64,000 bases of DNA from the NCBI GenBank assembly GCA_013178275.1, contig JABLWZ010000010.1:87787-151786 (forward strand), given 5' to 3'. The notes under the pieces are model-generated. The model did not search any database and was not told the DNA's origin. It saw nothing but the letters and a program-made list of their open reading frames with translations. The stretch is from Bacillota bacterium (GTDB lineage: Bacteria > Bacillota > Ch66 > Ch109). Within the stretch, counting starts at the first letter, position 1, and the number at the start of each line of letters is the position of its first letter. The translations under genes were made by a program, and so were the position numbers. Positions 1 to 8,269 of this stretch are shown here, in pieces.

Positions 1-630
1 CCGGGGTGGTGCCTGGTGGGGATAGACCTGCCGGGGCACGGCGCCTCCGGGGGTGTCGCCTCGAACCGGATCTCGGACTACACCGATGCCCTGAAAGAAT
101 TCATGGAAAAGGGAGGGCTGCCCCGGCCTTACCTCCTGGTCGGGCATTCCATGGGCGGCAACATCGCCCTGCAGGCCGCGATCTCCTTTCCACAGCTGGT
201 GGGCGGCCTGATCCTGGTGGGCTCCGGGGCGCGGATGCCGGTCAATCCCCAGATGCTTGAGCAGCTTAACCAGGGGACCTTCGACACCAGCTTCCTGAAG
301 ATAGCCTACAGCAAGGAGGTCGACCCCGCGCTACTCCAGTCCGAACTGGAAAAATGGGTTCACGCCTCCCAGCAGCAGCTCTTCGAGGATTTCACCGCCT
401 GCAACAGCTTCGACGTGTCGGATCGGATAGAGACCATCAAGGCCCCCACCCTCGTCCTAGTCGGGGACCAGGACAAGATGACGCCGCTGAAAAGCTCCCA
501 GTTCCTCAACCTGGGGATAAACGGTTCGACCCTGGTCGTCATCCCCGGCTCGGGCCACCACCCGATGCTGGAAAAACCGCTGGAGACCAACCAGGCGATA
601 CAGTCCTTCCTGGACCAGCGTTTCGCCTAG
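1..630 (+). CDS. alpha/beta-hydrolase fold protein, 5' end cut by window
   Basis: The reading frame is open from base 1, so the N-terminus lies outside the window. The visible part has the nucleophile elbow GHSMGG (Ser nucleophile), a later TLVLVGDQDKMTP segment that should carry the acid residue, and GSGHHPMLEKP with the catalytic His. This is the serine hydrolase triad of the alpha/beta-hydrolase superfamily. The upstream motif DLPGHGASGG is the usual segment after strand 4. The substrate cannot be told from sequence; esterase, lipase-like or C-C hydrolase activities all occur in the family. It precedes a ferritin-like gene on the same strand with a 76-base gap. Confidence 0.85.
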   Translation, partial: PGWCLVGIDLPGHGASGGVASNRISDYTDALKEFMEKGGLPRPYLLVGHSMGGNIALQAAISFPQLVGGLILVGSGARMPVNPQMLEQLNQGTFDTSFLKIAYSKEVDPALLQSELEKWVHASQQQLFEDFTACNSFDVSDRIETIKAPTLVLVGDQDKMTPLKSSQFLNLGINGSTLVVIPGSGHHPMLEKPLETNQAIQSFLDQRFA

Positions 631-706
631 CGAATACAAGCGCCCCTCCTCCGGCCCGGTATATTTTTGAACCGTGGGAAAGACTAATCCAGAGGAGGTG
701 CATACC

Positions 707-1021
707 ATGGTTATGCTGGGAGACCCGTTCGTGGCCGTTGTCCCCCGCCAGCTCTCCCCGGAGGAGCTGGCGCAGGCCATCCGCGTCGATATCGCGGGCG
801 AGCTGGAAGCTATCATCGGCTACGAGGCCCACGCGGCGGCGACCAACGACGAGAGGGTGAAAAAGGTCCTGTACCACATCGCCAACGAGGAGCGGGAGCA
901 CGTGGGAGAGCTGCAGCAGCTGCTCTACCTGCTGAACTCCAACGACGCGAAGTACATGGAGAAAGGCCGCCAGGACATCCAGCAGCAGCAGGCGCAGGGA
1001 TTCCAAACGCCGATGCAGTAG
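707..1021 (+). CDS. encapsulated-ferritin-like (EncFtn/Flp family) protein, orphan
   Basis: The ATG at 707 is preceded by AGGAGGTG at 693-700, so it is preferred over the GTG at 674; this gives 104 aa. The protein is two helices with Glu32, Glu34, Tyr39, Glu62 and His65 (GELEAIIGYE and EEREH). These match the residue numbers I recall for the ferroxidase site of Rhodospirillum rubrum EncFtn. Such proteins form annular decamers that oxidise Fe(II) and normally sit inside an encapsulin shell encoded next door. No encapsulin gene follows here: the next genes are a convergent germination operon. The C-terminus (QGFQTPMQ) shows no obvious encapsulin-targeting peptide. Iron oxidation is inferred from family; a rubrerythrin-like role is the alternative. 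Confidence 0.75.
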   Translation: MVMLGDPFVAVVPRQLSPEELAQAIRVDIAGELEAIIGYEAHAAATNDERVKKVLYHIANEEREHVGELQQLLYLLNSNDAKYMEKGRQDIQQQQAQGFQTPMQ

Positions 1022-1125
1022 TGCTCCATAACTCATTTCCAGTGGGTTTATAAAACCGGTAAAGGTTTGTTTTTACCTGTCAAAAAGGAAAGAGTTAGAG
1101 AAGACCATCAGACCCGAGCATACCT

Positions 1126-1153
1126 GACCGGGCCGTCGGTAGACGGCCCGGTC
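1126..1153. terminator. 12-bp perfect hairpin between convergent genes
   Basis: GACCGGGCCGTC and its exact complement are separated by a 4-base loop. It lies between the ferritin-like gene and the end of the germination operon. No T-tract follows on either strand, so it may be a bidirectional stem-loop terminator of the non-classical type or just an mRNA 3' stabiliser. Confidence 0.5.
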
Positions 1154-1179
1154 GGCGTTCAAATCGCTTCAAGGTAATG

Positions 1180-1419
1180 CTAAAACCGCCCCAGCAGTTC
1201 CTTGATCATACTGTAAACGGGGCGGAACATGTTATCGGTGACTTCAGAAATACGAAAAGGGGTAAGACTAGATGAATTAATAACGATGAAGAACAACCCC
1301 ACCGACAAGAGCAGCCAAAACACCGCCATCGCCAACCACTTTCGGTCTCGGAACAGATTCCGGCATTCGACTGCCCCGATTCCAATCACTATTAAAAAAG
1401 AAAGAGCGATCATCATCAT
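1180..1419 (-). CDS. small two-helix membrane protein at end of ger operon
   Basis: 79 aa with two hydrophobic segments (about residues 3-20 and 28-48) and a short polar C-terminus. Its ATG overlaps the TGA of the preceding gerC copy by one base (TGATG), and the AAGGAG ribosome site lies within that gene's last codons, so translation is coupled. Small membrane proteins of this type occur in some germinant-receptor operons (for example GerD/2TM additions), but I do not recognise this one. A role in the receptor is inferred from position only. Confidence 0.6.
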   Translation of the reverse strand: MMMIALSFLIVIGIGAVECRNLFRDRKWLAMAVFWLLLSVGLFFIVINSSSLTPFRISEVTDNMFRPVYSMIKELLGRF

Positions 1420-2582
1420 CAGGACTCCTTAAAGCCCCCCGGGGATTTTATCGTCTGGCCGCGATGACGCATCCCGGTGTCGCATTTGACGGTCACCCTC
1501 ACCGAGGGAAAAACCTGTTTCCACTGCTCCTTATACCGGGGCCATTCTTTCTTATGCTGCCTCCGCAGCTCCTCACCGAACTCAAAAACGTCAGCGTTCA
1601 ACGTCTGCGCTTTCTGGACGGCGGCCATAATCTCTTTATCTATCTCTATACCCGCGTTCAGCGCGAGTTTGTCGAAGTATTCAGGCTCATCCATCCCCTT
1701 GAGGTTGCCGAAGTCTTCCGATACGTCGTACAATGAGCTGACCTTGACCTCGTAACTCGGCAGCCCGGTTTCATCTATGCTGGCCTTGATTTTACTCTCG
1801 CTCTTTACCAGCGCCAGGCTGACCGTTTCCTCCGGTCCTCCGACCGGGCTGGGTACATTCACCAACCGGTTTTTGGTCTTGTTCCGTACCAGCATCAATC
1901 CCATCGTCTCCTCTTTATTGAAGAAATCCAGGAGCTTGCCGTCCGGGCTGAACACCGCCAGACCGGAAACCTTCAGTGTTTCCAAAGACGCCCCGGGGGT
2001 TTTCAGGTCCTGCGCCGATACGCTGCTCTGCGGAACCACCGACACCACCGGGACCACCGGGCTGGTCACGCCGGTGCTCAAAGCATAGGCAAAATCATTT
2101 CGGGTGACCGGCATTATGTCCTCCGTCCCGCCTTCCAGCTGAAATATGCTGCTTAACGCGATTCCGCTGGGCTGGCTGCCTGGCATCTCGGTTTCCATAA
2201 CCTTTTTGGCTTCACCCCTGGACACCGCCATAAATATACTCCGCCGGGCTTCACGACTGCGCAGGCCGCGGTCCAAAGCCGGTATGAGGCCGTATCGCGC
2301 CAGTCTCTCTCCATATACCACGACCTGATCCTGGCCGAAAAAAAGGGGTTTGGGTATGCGGCTGAAAGACTGCATAATCGCCGCCCGCTCATCCGGTCCG
2401 GTTCCCGAAGCCGTAGACTCTGAGATCTGGGAAGTCAGCACAATCCGGTCTTCTCCAGCCTCATCAGCCAAATCCATCCCTATGCCGACGACCATCAGCA
2501 GGTCGTTGATCTCCCGGCGGTCCCAGCAGCCGCTGATAAATAAAGTAGACGTTAATAAAAGTGCTAATAAGGCTCTTTTCAT
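1419..2582 (-). CDS. gerC: Ger(x)C-family spore germination lipoprotein, copy 1
   Basis: 387 aa. The N-terminus is a lipoprotein signal with lipobox ISGC followed by WDRREINDLL, the hallmark of the Ger(x)C family, C subunits of germinant receptors in the spore inner membrane. It is the most promoter-distal of three tandem copies and is nearly identical to copy 2 (2597-3817). It lacks 19 residues present there. The missing 57 bp lie between two short repeats (CCCGAARCC), which fits a slipped-repeat deletion. The rest of the protein is intact, so it may be functional; the lost segment is a Gly-rich linker after the first beta strand. Confidence 0.93.
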   Translation of the reverse strand: MKRALLALLLTSTLFISGCWDRREINDLLMVVGIGMDLADEAGEDRIVLTSQISESTASGTGPDERAAIMQSFSRIPKPLFFGQDQVVVYGERLARYGLIPALDRGLRSREARRSIFMAVSRGEAKKVMETEMPGSQPSGIALSSIFQLEGGTEDIMPVTRNDFAYALSTGVTSPVVPVVSVVPQSSVSAQDLKTPGASLETLKVSGLAVFSPDGKLLDFFNKEETMGLMLVRNKTKNRLVNVPSPVGGPEETVSLALVKSESKIKASIDETGLPSYEVKVSSLYDVSEDFGNLKGMDEPEYFDKLALNAGIEIDKEIMAAVQKAQTLNADVFEFGEELRRQHKKEWPRYKEQWKQVFPSVRVTVKCDTGMRHRGQTIKSPGGFKES

Positions 2583-2596
2583 AACCTATCCCTTAC

Positions 2597-3817
2597 TTAA
2601 GACTCCCTAAAGCCCCCCGGGGATCTTATCGTCTGGCCGCGATGGCGCAGGCCGGTGTCGCACTTGACGGTCACCCTCACCGAGGGAAAGACCTGTTTCC
2701 ACTGTTCCTTATACCGGGGCCATTCCTTCTTATGCTGCCTCCGCAGCTCCTCACCGAACTCAAAAACGTCAGCGTTCAACGCCTGCGCTTTCTGGACAGC
2801 GGCCATAATCTCTTTCTCTATCTCTATACCCGCATTTAGTGCGAGTTTATCGAAGTATTCAGGCTCGTCCATCCCTTTGAGGTTGCCGAAGTCCTCCGTC
2901 ACGTCGTACAATGAACTGACCTTGACCTCATAACTCGGCAGCCCGGTTTCATCTATGCTGGCCTTGATTTTACTTTCGCTCTTTACCAGCCCCAGACTGA
3001 CCGTTTCCTCCGGTCCGCCGACCGGGCTGGGTACATTCACCAACCGGTTTTTGGCCTTGTTCCGTACCAGCATCAATCCCATCGTCTCCTCTTTATTGAA
3101 AAAATCGAGGAGTTTGCCGTCCGGGCTGAACACCGCCAGACCGGAAACCTTCAGTGTTTCCGAAGGCGCCCCGGGGGTTTTCCGGTCCTGCGCCGATACG
3201 CTGCTCTGCGGGACCACCAACACCACCGGGGCCACCGGGCTGGTCACGCCGGTGCTCAAAGCATAGGCAAAATCATTTCGGGTGACCGGCATTATATCCT
3301 CCGTACCGCCTTCCAGCTGAAATATGCTGCTCAACGCGATTCCACTGGGCTGGCTGCCTGGCATCTCGGTTTCCATAACCTTTTTGGCTTCACCCCTGGA
3401 CACCGCCATAAATATACTCCGCCGGGCTTCACGACTGCGCAGGCCCCGGTCCAAAGCCGGTATGAGACCGTATCGCGCCAGTCTCTCTCCATATACCACG
3501 ACCTGATCCTGGCCGAAAAAAAGGGGTTTGGGTATGCGGCTGAAAGACTGCATAATCGCTGCCCGCTCATCCGGTCCGGTTCCCGAAACCGTCCAGAAGG
3601 TCTTAGCCTTTTGGCCCCCTCCTCCTTCAGCCCCCTGGCCCGAAGCCATAGACTCTGAGATCTGGGAAGTCAGCACAATCCGGTTTTCTCCAGCCTCATC
3701 AGCCAAATCCATCCCTATTCCGACGACCATCAGCAGGTCGTTGATCTCCCTGCGGTCCCAGCAACCGGTGATAAATAAGGTAGACGTTAATAAAAGTACT
3801 AATAAGGCTCTTTTCAT
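2597..3817 (-). CDS. gerC: Ger(x)C-family spore germination lipoprotein, copy 2
   Basis: 406 aa, full length for the family, with lipobox ITGC and the WDRREINDLL motif. It is separated from copy 3 by 13 bases and from copy 1 by 14 bases. The short spacers are also near-identical between copies, which points to recent tandem duplication. It contains a Gly-rich insert (GAEGGGGQKAK) that is missing from copy 1. C subunits are anchored on the outer face of the spore inner membrane and are needed with the A and B subunits for response to nutrients. Confidence 0.93.
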   Translation of the reverse strand: MKRALLVLLLTSTLFITGCWDRREINDLLMVVGIGMDLADEAGENRIVLTSQISESMASGQGAEGGGGQKAKTFWTVSGTGPDERAAIMQSFSRIPKPLFFGQDQVVVYGERLARYGLIPALDRGLRSREARRSIFMAVSRGEAKKVMETEMPGSQPSGIALSSIFQLEGGTEDIMPVTRNDFAYALSTGVTSPVAPVVLVVPQSSVSAQDRKTPGAPSETLKVSGLAVFSPDGKLLDFFNKEETMGLMLVRNKAKNRLVNVPSPVGGPEETVSLGLVKSESKIKASIDETGLPSYEVKVSSLYDVTEDFGNLKGMDEPEYFDKLALNAGIEIEKEIMAAVQKAQALNADVFEFGEELRRQHKKEWPRYKEQWKQVFPSVRVTVKCDTGLRHRGQTIRSPGGFRES

Positions 3818-3830
3818 AACCTATCCCTTC

Positions 3831-5048
3831 TTAAGACTCCCTAAAGCCCCCCGGGGATTTTATTATCTGGCCGCGGTGGCGCAGCCCGGCGTCGCACTTG
3901 ACAGTCACCTTTACCGAGGGAAATACCTGCTTCCACTGGTCTTTTATCTGAGCCCATGCTTTAAGATGCTGCCTTCGGAACTCCTCCCCGAACCCGAAAA
4001 CGTCAGTGTTCAACGCCTGCGCTTTCTGGACGGCGGCCATAACCTCTTTCTCTATCTCTCTGCTCGCGTTTAACGCGAGTTTATCGAAATATTCAGGCTC
4101 ATCCATCCCTTTGAGGTTGCCGAAGTCCTCCGATACGTCGTACAATGAGCTGACCTTGATCTCGTAACTCGGCAGCCCGGTTTCATCTATGCTGGCCTTG
4201 ATTTTACTTTCGCTCTTTACCAGCCCCAGGCTGACCGTTTCCTCCGGTCCTCCGACCGGGCTGGATACATTCACCAACCGGTTTTTGGTCTTGTTCCGTA
4301 CCAGCATCAATCCCATCGTCTCCTCTTTATTGAAGAAATCGAGGAGCCGGCCATCCGGGCTGAACACCGCCAAACCGGAAACCACGAGAGTCTCCAGGGG
4401 CGTCTCGGGGGTTTTCCGGTCCTGCGTGGTCACACTGTTCTGTGGAACCACCGATACCACCGGGGCCACCGGACTGGTCATGCCGGTGCTCAATATATAG
4501 GCCAGGTCATTCAGCGTAACCGACATGACATCTTCCGTCCCGCCTTTCAGGTCGAACATGCTGCTCAACCCGATTCCGCTGGCCTGGTTGCTCGGCATCT
4601 CCATCTCAAGTATTTTTTGTGCTTCCCCCTTAGTAATCGCGACAAACACAGTCCGCCGGGACTCGCGGCTGCGCAGCAGCCGGTCAAGGATCGGCGGCAG
4701 GCCGTATTGGGCAGCCTTCGAGCCGATAACGACAACTCGGCTTTGACCGAAAAATAGCGGTTTGGGCACCCGGCCCAACGTTTCCATCACTCCCGCCCGC
4801 ACGGTAGGCCCGGTTTCCGAAACCGTCCAGAAGGCCTTGGCCTTGGGCCCCTCTGCACCGCCCCCAAGGCCCTGGGCCATTGGCGCAGAGATCTGGGAGG
4901 TGAATACGATCCTCTTTTCACCGGCTGTACCAGCCAGGTCGATCCCATAAGCCACGACCAGCAGCAGGTCGTTAATCTCCCGGCGATCCCAGCAGCCGCT
5001 GATAATCATAGTAAATACCAGTAACCCGGCCAAAAGCGCCCTTTTCAT
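3831..5048 (-). CDS. gerC: Ger(x)C-family spore germination lipoprotein, copy 3 (mosaic)
   Basis: 405 aa, lipobox ISGC, WDRREINDLLL. It overlaps the 3' end of gerB by 4 bases (ATGA), the usual position of the cognate C subunit, so it is probably the ancestral copy. Its N-terminal half differs clearly from copies 1 and 2. However, a central block from VSGLAVFSPDG to KLALNA has only about five differences from copy 2, before identity drops again and recovers at the C-terminal tail. That patchiness is what gene conversion between the copies would leave. Confidence 0.93.
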   Translation of the reverse strand: MKRALLAGLLVFTMIISGCWDRREINDLLLVVAYGIDLAGTAGEKRIVFTSQISAPMAQGLGGGAEGPKAKAFWTVSETGPTVRAGVMETLGRVPKPLFFGQSRVVVIGSKAAQYGLPPILDRLLRSRESRRTVFVAITKGEAQKILEMEMPSNQASGIGLSSMFDLKGGTEDVMSVTLNDLAYILSTGMTSPVAPVVSVVPQNSVTTQDRKTPETPLETLVVSGLAVFSPDGRLLDFFNKEETMGLMLVRNKTKNRLVNVSSPVGGPEETVSLGLVKSESKIKASIDETGLPSYEIKVSSLYDVSEDFGNLKGMDEPEYFDKLALNASREIEKEVMAAVQKAQALNTDVFGFGEEFRRQHLKAWAQIKDQWKQVFPSVKVTVKCDAGLRHRGQIIKSPGGFRES

Positions 5049-6142
5049 AATCCACCCCGGCCTGCTTTAGCTTTGATCAGCACTATCAGGTAGAGAACTA
5101 GGGGTATAAAAAAATGGAACAGCAAACCCGTAACCGGCCATGCGTTTGTAAAGGAGTCACTGTGTTGAGCTATGTTGCCATAAGAGTTTTCGCCCAACTC
5201 TATTATCAACACCGCCACGGGGAATAAAAGGAACTGGAACTCTTTGAATCCCAGCGCCTGCGATGAGGCCAGCACCGCGGTGTAGGTCACGACCGTTATC
5301 TTTATAAAAACCCCGAAAACCCAGGTCAGCACCAGTAAAACCTCCAGGCGGGTTATTATCTTGGCCACGTTGATCATCCGGGCCAGTGAAAAAAGAGGAA
5401 ACTCCATGTTGGCCACTTCCGCCCCGCCAAACACAGCCGTACAGGTGATCTCCGCGACAGCCATCAGTATGCCCGCGATTACCACGCTCAGCACCAGGCT
5501 GCGGGCGATGTGCCGCGTCCCGCTCAGGGCGGGCAGCAGCATCGCCGCGATGAATACATGCCCGCTTATAGCTGCTTCGACGAGAGAAGTCGCAAGCAGA
5601 GTACCCGGCGAGTGTTCGCCCACCGGCAGCAGGCGGCGAAAATCCATAAGATTATAAGGAAGCAGGAAAACCGCCAGTAAAATGATTATCATGACCGGCA
5701 GGATTATTTCGTTGACCCGCGCTATCACTTCTATACCGCTGCGAATCGCGTAAAATATCACCACCATCACCGTGACCATGAAAACCGCCACCGGCGTTTC
5801 CGGCATGACGCTTACACTTAAAAACATACCGAATTCCCTTATCAGATAAGCCCCCAACTGGATAGAAAACAGCGCATAGACAACGCCGACAATCCTGCCT
5901 AAGGGCTTGCCCAGTATCAAAGGCAGGTATTCTATCAGGGTAAGCCCGGGGAACCTCCTGCCCAGCGCGACTGCCAGCAAAGCCGCCATAACCCCAAAAA
6001 CCGTGGCTATCAGACTGGATATCCAGGCATCCTGCCGCACCGTCTCGGCAAGCGCCTGCGGCAGAAAGAAGATCACGGTGGATAGTATTATCGGGGTTAT
6101 TAAAAAGGCCAGCTGCCGTTCGGATATTTTTCCGGATTCCAT
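5045..6142 (-). CDS. gerB: GerB/GerKB-family spore germination permease
   Basis: 365 aa, about ten hydrophobic segments across its whole length, starting with SGKISERQLAFLI, a typical opening of endospore germination permeases (APC superfamily, B subunit of germinant receptors). In Bacillus the B subunit binds the amino-acid or sugar germinant. It begins immediately after the gerA stop (6143/6142) and overlaps the first gerC by 4 bases, so A, B and C are translationally coupled. Confidence 0.93.
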   Translation of the reverse strand: MESGKISERQLAFLITPIILSTVIFFLPQALAETVRQDAWISSLIATVFGVMAALLAVALGRRFPGLTLIEYLPLILGKPLGRIVGVVYALFSIQLGAYLIREFGMFLSVSVMPETPVAVFMVTVMVVIFYAIRSGIEVIARVNEIILPVMIIILLAVFLLPYNLMDFRRLLPVGEHSPGTLLATSLVEAAISGHVFIAAMLLPALSGTRHIARSLVLSVVIAGILMAVAEITCTAVFGGAEVANMEFPLFSLARMINVAKIITRLEVLLVLTWVFGVFIKITVVTYTAVLASSQALGFKEFQFLLFPVAVLIIELGENSYGNIAQHSDSFTNAWPVTGLLFHFFIPLVLYLIVLIKAKAGRGGL

Positions 6143-7771
6143 TTATCTATCCTTCCTTTTCCTGGCGTCGCGGTTTTCCCCGGGGAGGGGCGTCCTGCCG
6201 GCCGCTGGCGAAGGCCTGGGCGTTTTTGACCGGTCCGGATCTAAAGGCCTAAATAATGAAGGCCGCTGAGTCGCATCCCAGATCGGCGCCCTGAATATAA
6301 TATCCTTCATCGGCTTCCAGATCAGCGGGTTCATATAGCCCATGTAAGGCACTCCGAACGACCTTAAACCCGCCATGTAAATGAGGAAGACCATAACGAC
6401 CAGCGCATAACCGTACAGACCCAGCGCCGCCCCTCCCGCCAGCGTAATCACCCTTATCAGCCGCATTCCTGACGCCAGTTCATAGTTTGAACCCATAGTG
6501 AAATTGGCGATGGCGGCGACCGCAATCACCACCACCATCGCGGGTGATACGAATCCCGCCTGGATGACGGCCTGTCCCAGTATCAAGGCCCCCACGATAT
6601 TGACCGCCGCTCCCACCACCCTCGGCAGCCGCACTCCCGCTTCCCAGAGCAGTTCGAACAGCGCCAGCATCAGCAGGGCTTCTAAAAAGGCCGGGAACGG
6701 CACCGCCTCCCGCGCCCCGGAAACGTTAAAGATAAGCGGGATTGGCAGCATCTCCTGGTGATAGGTGGTTATCGCCACGTATATGGCCGGCATGCTGGTG
6801 GAAAGGAAAAGGGAAGTTTGTCTTAAAATACGCAGCCCCACCCCGACCAACGGGTTCTGGTAGTAGTCTTCCGGGCTCTGCAAAAAGTCTACGAAAATAC
6901 TGGGAGCCGTCAGGACCATGGGACTTCCTTCCACCAGCAGCACGAACCGGCCTTCCAGCAGGTCGGCCACCACCCGGTCCGGCCTCTCGGTCCTCTTTAT
7001 CAACGGGAAAAGGCTGTAGGCCGTGTCCTGGATCAGCTCCTTAAGGTAGGAACTGTCGATAATCCCGTCGATGTCTATGCGCCTTATCCTCTTCCGCGCC
7101 TCCTCGACGATTTTGGGATTGGCTATATCCTCGACAAACATCAAGGTGACCATGGTATTGGTTCTTCGGCCCAGTATGTAGTTCTCCGATTTCAGTTTCA
7201 CATCCCCCAGCCGGCCGCGTACCAGCGCGGTATTGACCTTCAGCGACTCCACGAAGCTGTCCCGAGGCCCGGCCACCACCGACTCTACCACCGGTTCGGT
7301 GATCTGGCGGCTGGGGACGCTTTCCGCGTCCAGCATCAACCCCACCGGACAGCCGTCCAGCAGCAGAATCAGCTTGGACATCAGCACCCATCGTTTTAAC
7401 TCATTCAGGTCTTCCACCCGGGAAGCGGAGATAAGCGGCAGAAAGCGCTGGCACAGGTAATCGGCGAGTTCGGAGCCGTGGACCCTTTCGACCTTTTCCC
7501 GAGGGAGGTCCAGCATCAGCGAATGAAAGACGTCCTGGCTTGCCCGGTCGTCGATCATTCCTCCCGCCCAGACTGCCAGGCAGCGGGTATCCCCCACGTA
7601 AAACTTGCGGAAGACGATATCAGCGGAATTGGCGAATTCCTGCCTGAGATAAGCCTCGTTTTCCTTTAAACTGGTCTTTATCCCCTTAATCTCGTGAGGT
7701 AAGGGGACCTGTTTCGGCCCGCTGCTGACCCTATTATTATCTGGACCTCTCAGCCCTCTTCTCCAAAAGAT
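6143..7771 (-). CDS. gerA: GerA/GerKA-family germinant receptor A subunit, non-standard start
   Basis: The A subunit has a large N-terminal cytoplasmic domain (GDTRCLAVWAGGMID, DGCPVGLMLDAESVPSRQ, GSPMVLTAPSIFVDFLQSPEDY) and a membrane part with 5-6 helices. The first standard start in frame is the GTG at 7597, but conserved family sequence continues upstream: the frame reads NEAYLRQEFANSADIVFRKF before it. The open frame reaches an ATC at 7771-7769, preceded at 6-base spacing by GGAGGGG and followed by FWRRGLRG, which looks like a normal GerA N-terminus. No ATG, GTG or TTG lies between that point and 7597. Total length would then be 542 aa, within the family range; the GTG start would give 484. 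A rare AUC start or a G-to-C change/error in an ATG is likely. Confidence 0.85.
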   Translation of the reverse strand: MFWRRGLRGPDNNRVSSGPKQVPLPHEIKGIKTSLKENEAYLRQEFANSADIVFRKFYVGDTRCLAVWAGGMIDDRASQDVFHSLMLDLPREKVERVHGSELADYLCQRFLPLISASRVEDLNELKRWVLMSKLILLLDGCPVGLMLDAESVPSRQITEPVVESVVAGPRDSFVESLKVNTALVRGRLGDVKLKSENYILGRRTNTMVTLMFVEDIANPKIVEEARKRIRRIDIDGIIDSSYLKELIQDTAYSLFPLIKRTERPDRVVADLLEGRFVLLVEGSPMVLTAPSIFVDFLQSPEDYYQNPLVGVGLRILRQTSLFLSTSMPAIYVAITTYHQEMLPIPLIFNVSGAREAVPFPAFLEALLMLALFELLWEAGVRLPRVVGAAVNIVGALILGQAVIQAGFVSPAMVVVIAVAAIANFTMGSNYELASGMRLIRVITLAGGAALGLYGYALVVMVFLIYMAGLRSFGVPYMGYMNPLIWKPMKDIIFRAPIWDATQRPSLFRPLDPDRSKTPRPSPAAGRTPLPGENRDARKRKDR

Positions 7772-7889
7772 GTCGAACCCCTCCGCTATGTCCTGCCAGC
7801 CGAAGACTAATTTAGGTTATTCTGCCCTTGAAAGTAAATTTTTATAAAAAGCGGCAGTATAAGCTTCTAACCAAAGTCGACACTCTAGC

Positions 7890-7923
7890 GGGGCTGACCT
7901 GAAAACCGGGATAGGTCAGCCCC
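7890..7923. repeat. 11-bp inverted repeat
   Basis: GGGGCTGACCT and its exact complement are separated by 12 bases. There is no T-tract on either side, so it is not a standard terminator; it could be an operator or a remnant of an insertion. Confidence 0.6.
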
Positions 7924-8101
7924 CTCGCTTTGCTGGGATTCTTTTCAATAGACTTCCAGCCTTGACTATTTATTACTAAAACAGTTAGAATTAATATATA
8001 CACAACCGATATGGTTATGACGGTCAAAGCTGTCCCGGGCGAAAGCGGGGATTGGCGAGGCACCGGGTCCTAAATTTTCCGGGGTACGGCCTCTGTACCA
8101 C

Positions 8102-8198
8102 GAAGAAAACTTGGCTATCGCCAAGTCCTTGACGAAAGCGAGAGCCTTAGTTGCACTTACTTGCATCAGAAAGTTCCCTTATATACTTTCTGATAGCG
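8102..8198 (+). repeat. R1 dispersed repeat, copy a
   Basis: 97-bp element running from GAAGAAAACTTGGC to TTTCTGATAGCG. It contains the hairpin CTTGGC-TATC-GCCAAG near the left end and a second hairpin TCAGAAAGT...ACTTTCTGA at the right end. Read on the minus strand, the CTTGGC hairpin is followed by TTTTCTT and looks like an intrinsic terminator. Other copies are at 20411, 20508 and 38479, all in the same orientation. Confidence 0.85.
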
Positions 8199-8269
8199 TG
8201 AGAAAAGCGGCTATTTAGGTAGGTAGTCTTTCGAGAGGCTACCCACTGTTATTTATAAAGGAGCACCGA

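Larger units (their letters stand above)
7772..8269. other. intergenic region between divergent gerA and antiporter genes
   Basis: About 500 bases without a convincing gene. It holds an 11-bp inverted repeat (7890-7900 with 7913-7923), an R1 repeat copy (8102-8198), and the ribosome site AAAGGAG at 8257-8263 of the next gene. A 73-codon open frame on the minus strand (7842-8063) has one hydrophobic stretch, but it runs through the inverted repeat and is not supported otherwise. The ger promoter should be here; no clear sigma-G consensus was found. Confidence 0.6.

Noticed and set aside
7842..8063. 73-codon open frame on the minus strand with one hydrophobic stretch
   Set aside because: No ribosome site, it runs through an 11-bp inverted repeat and shows no family motif.
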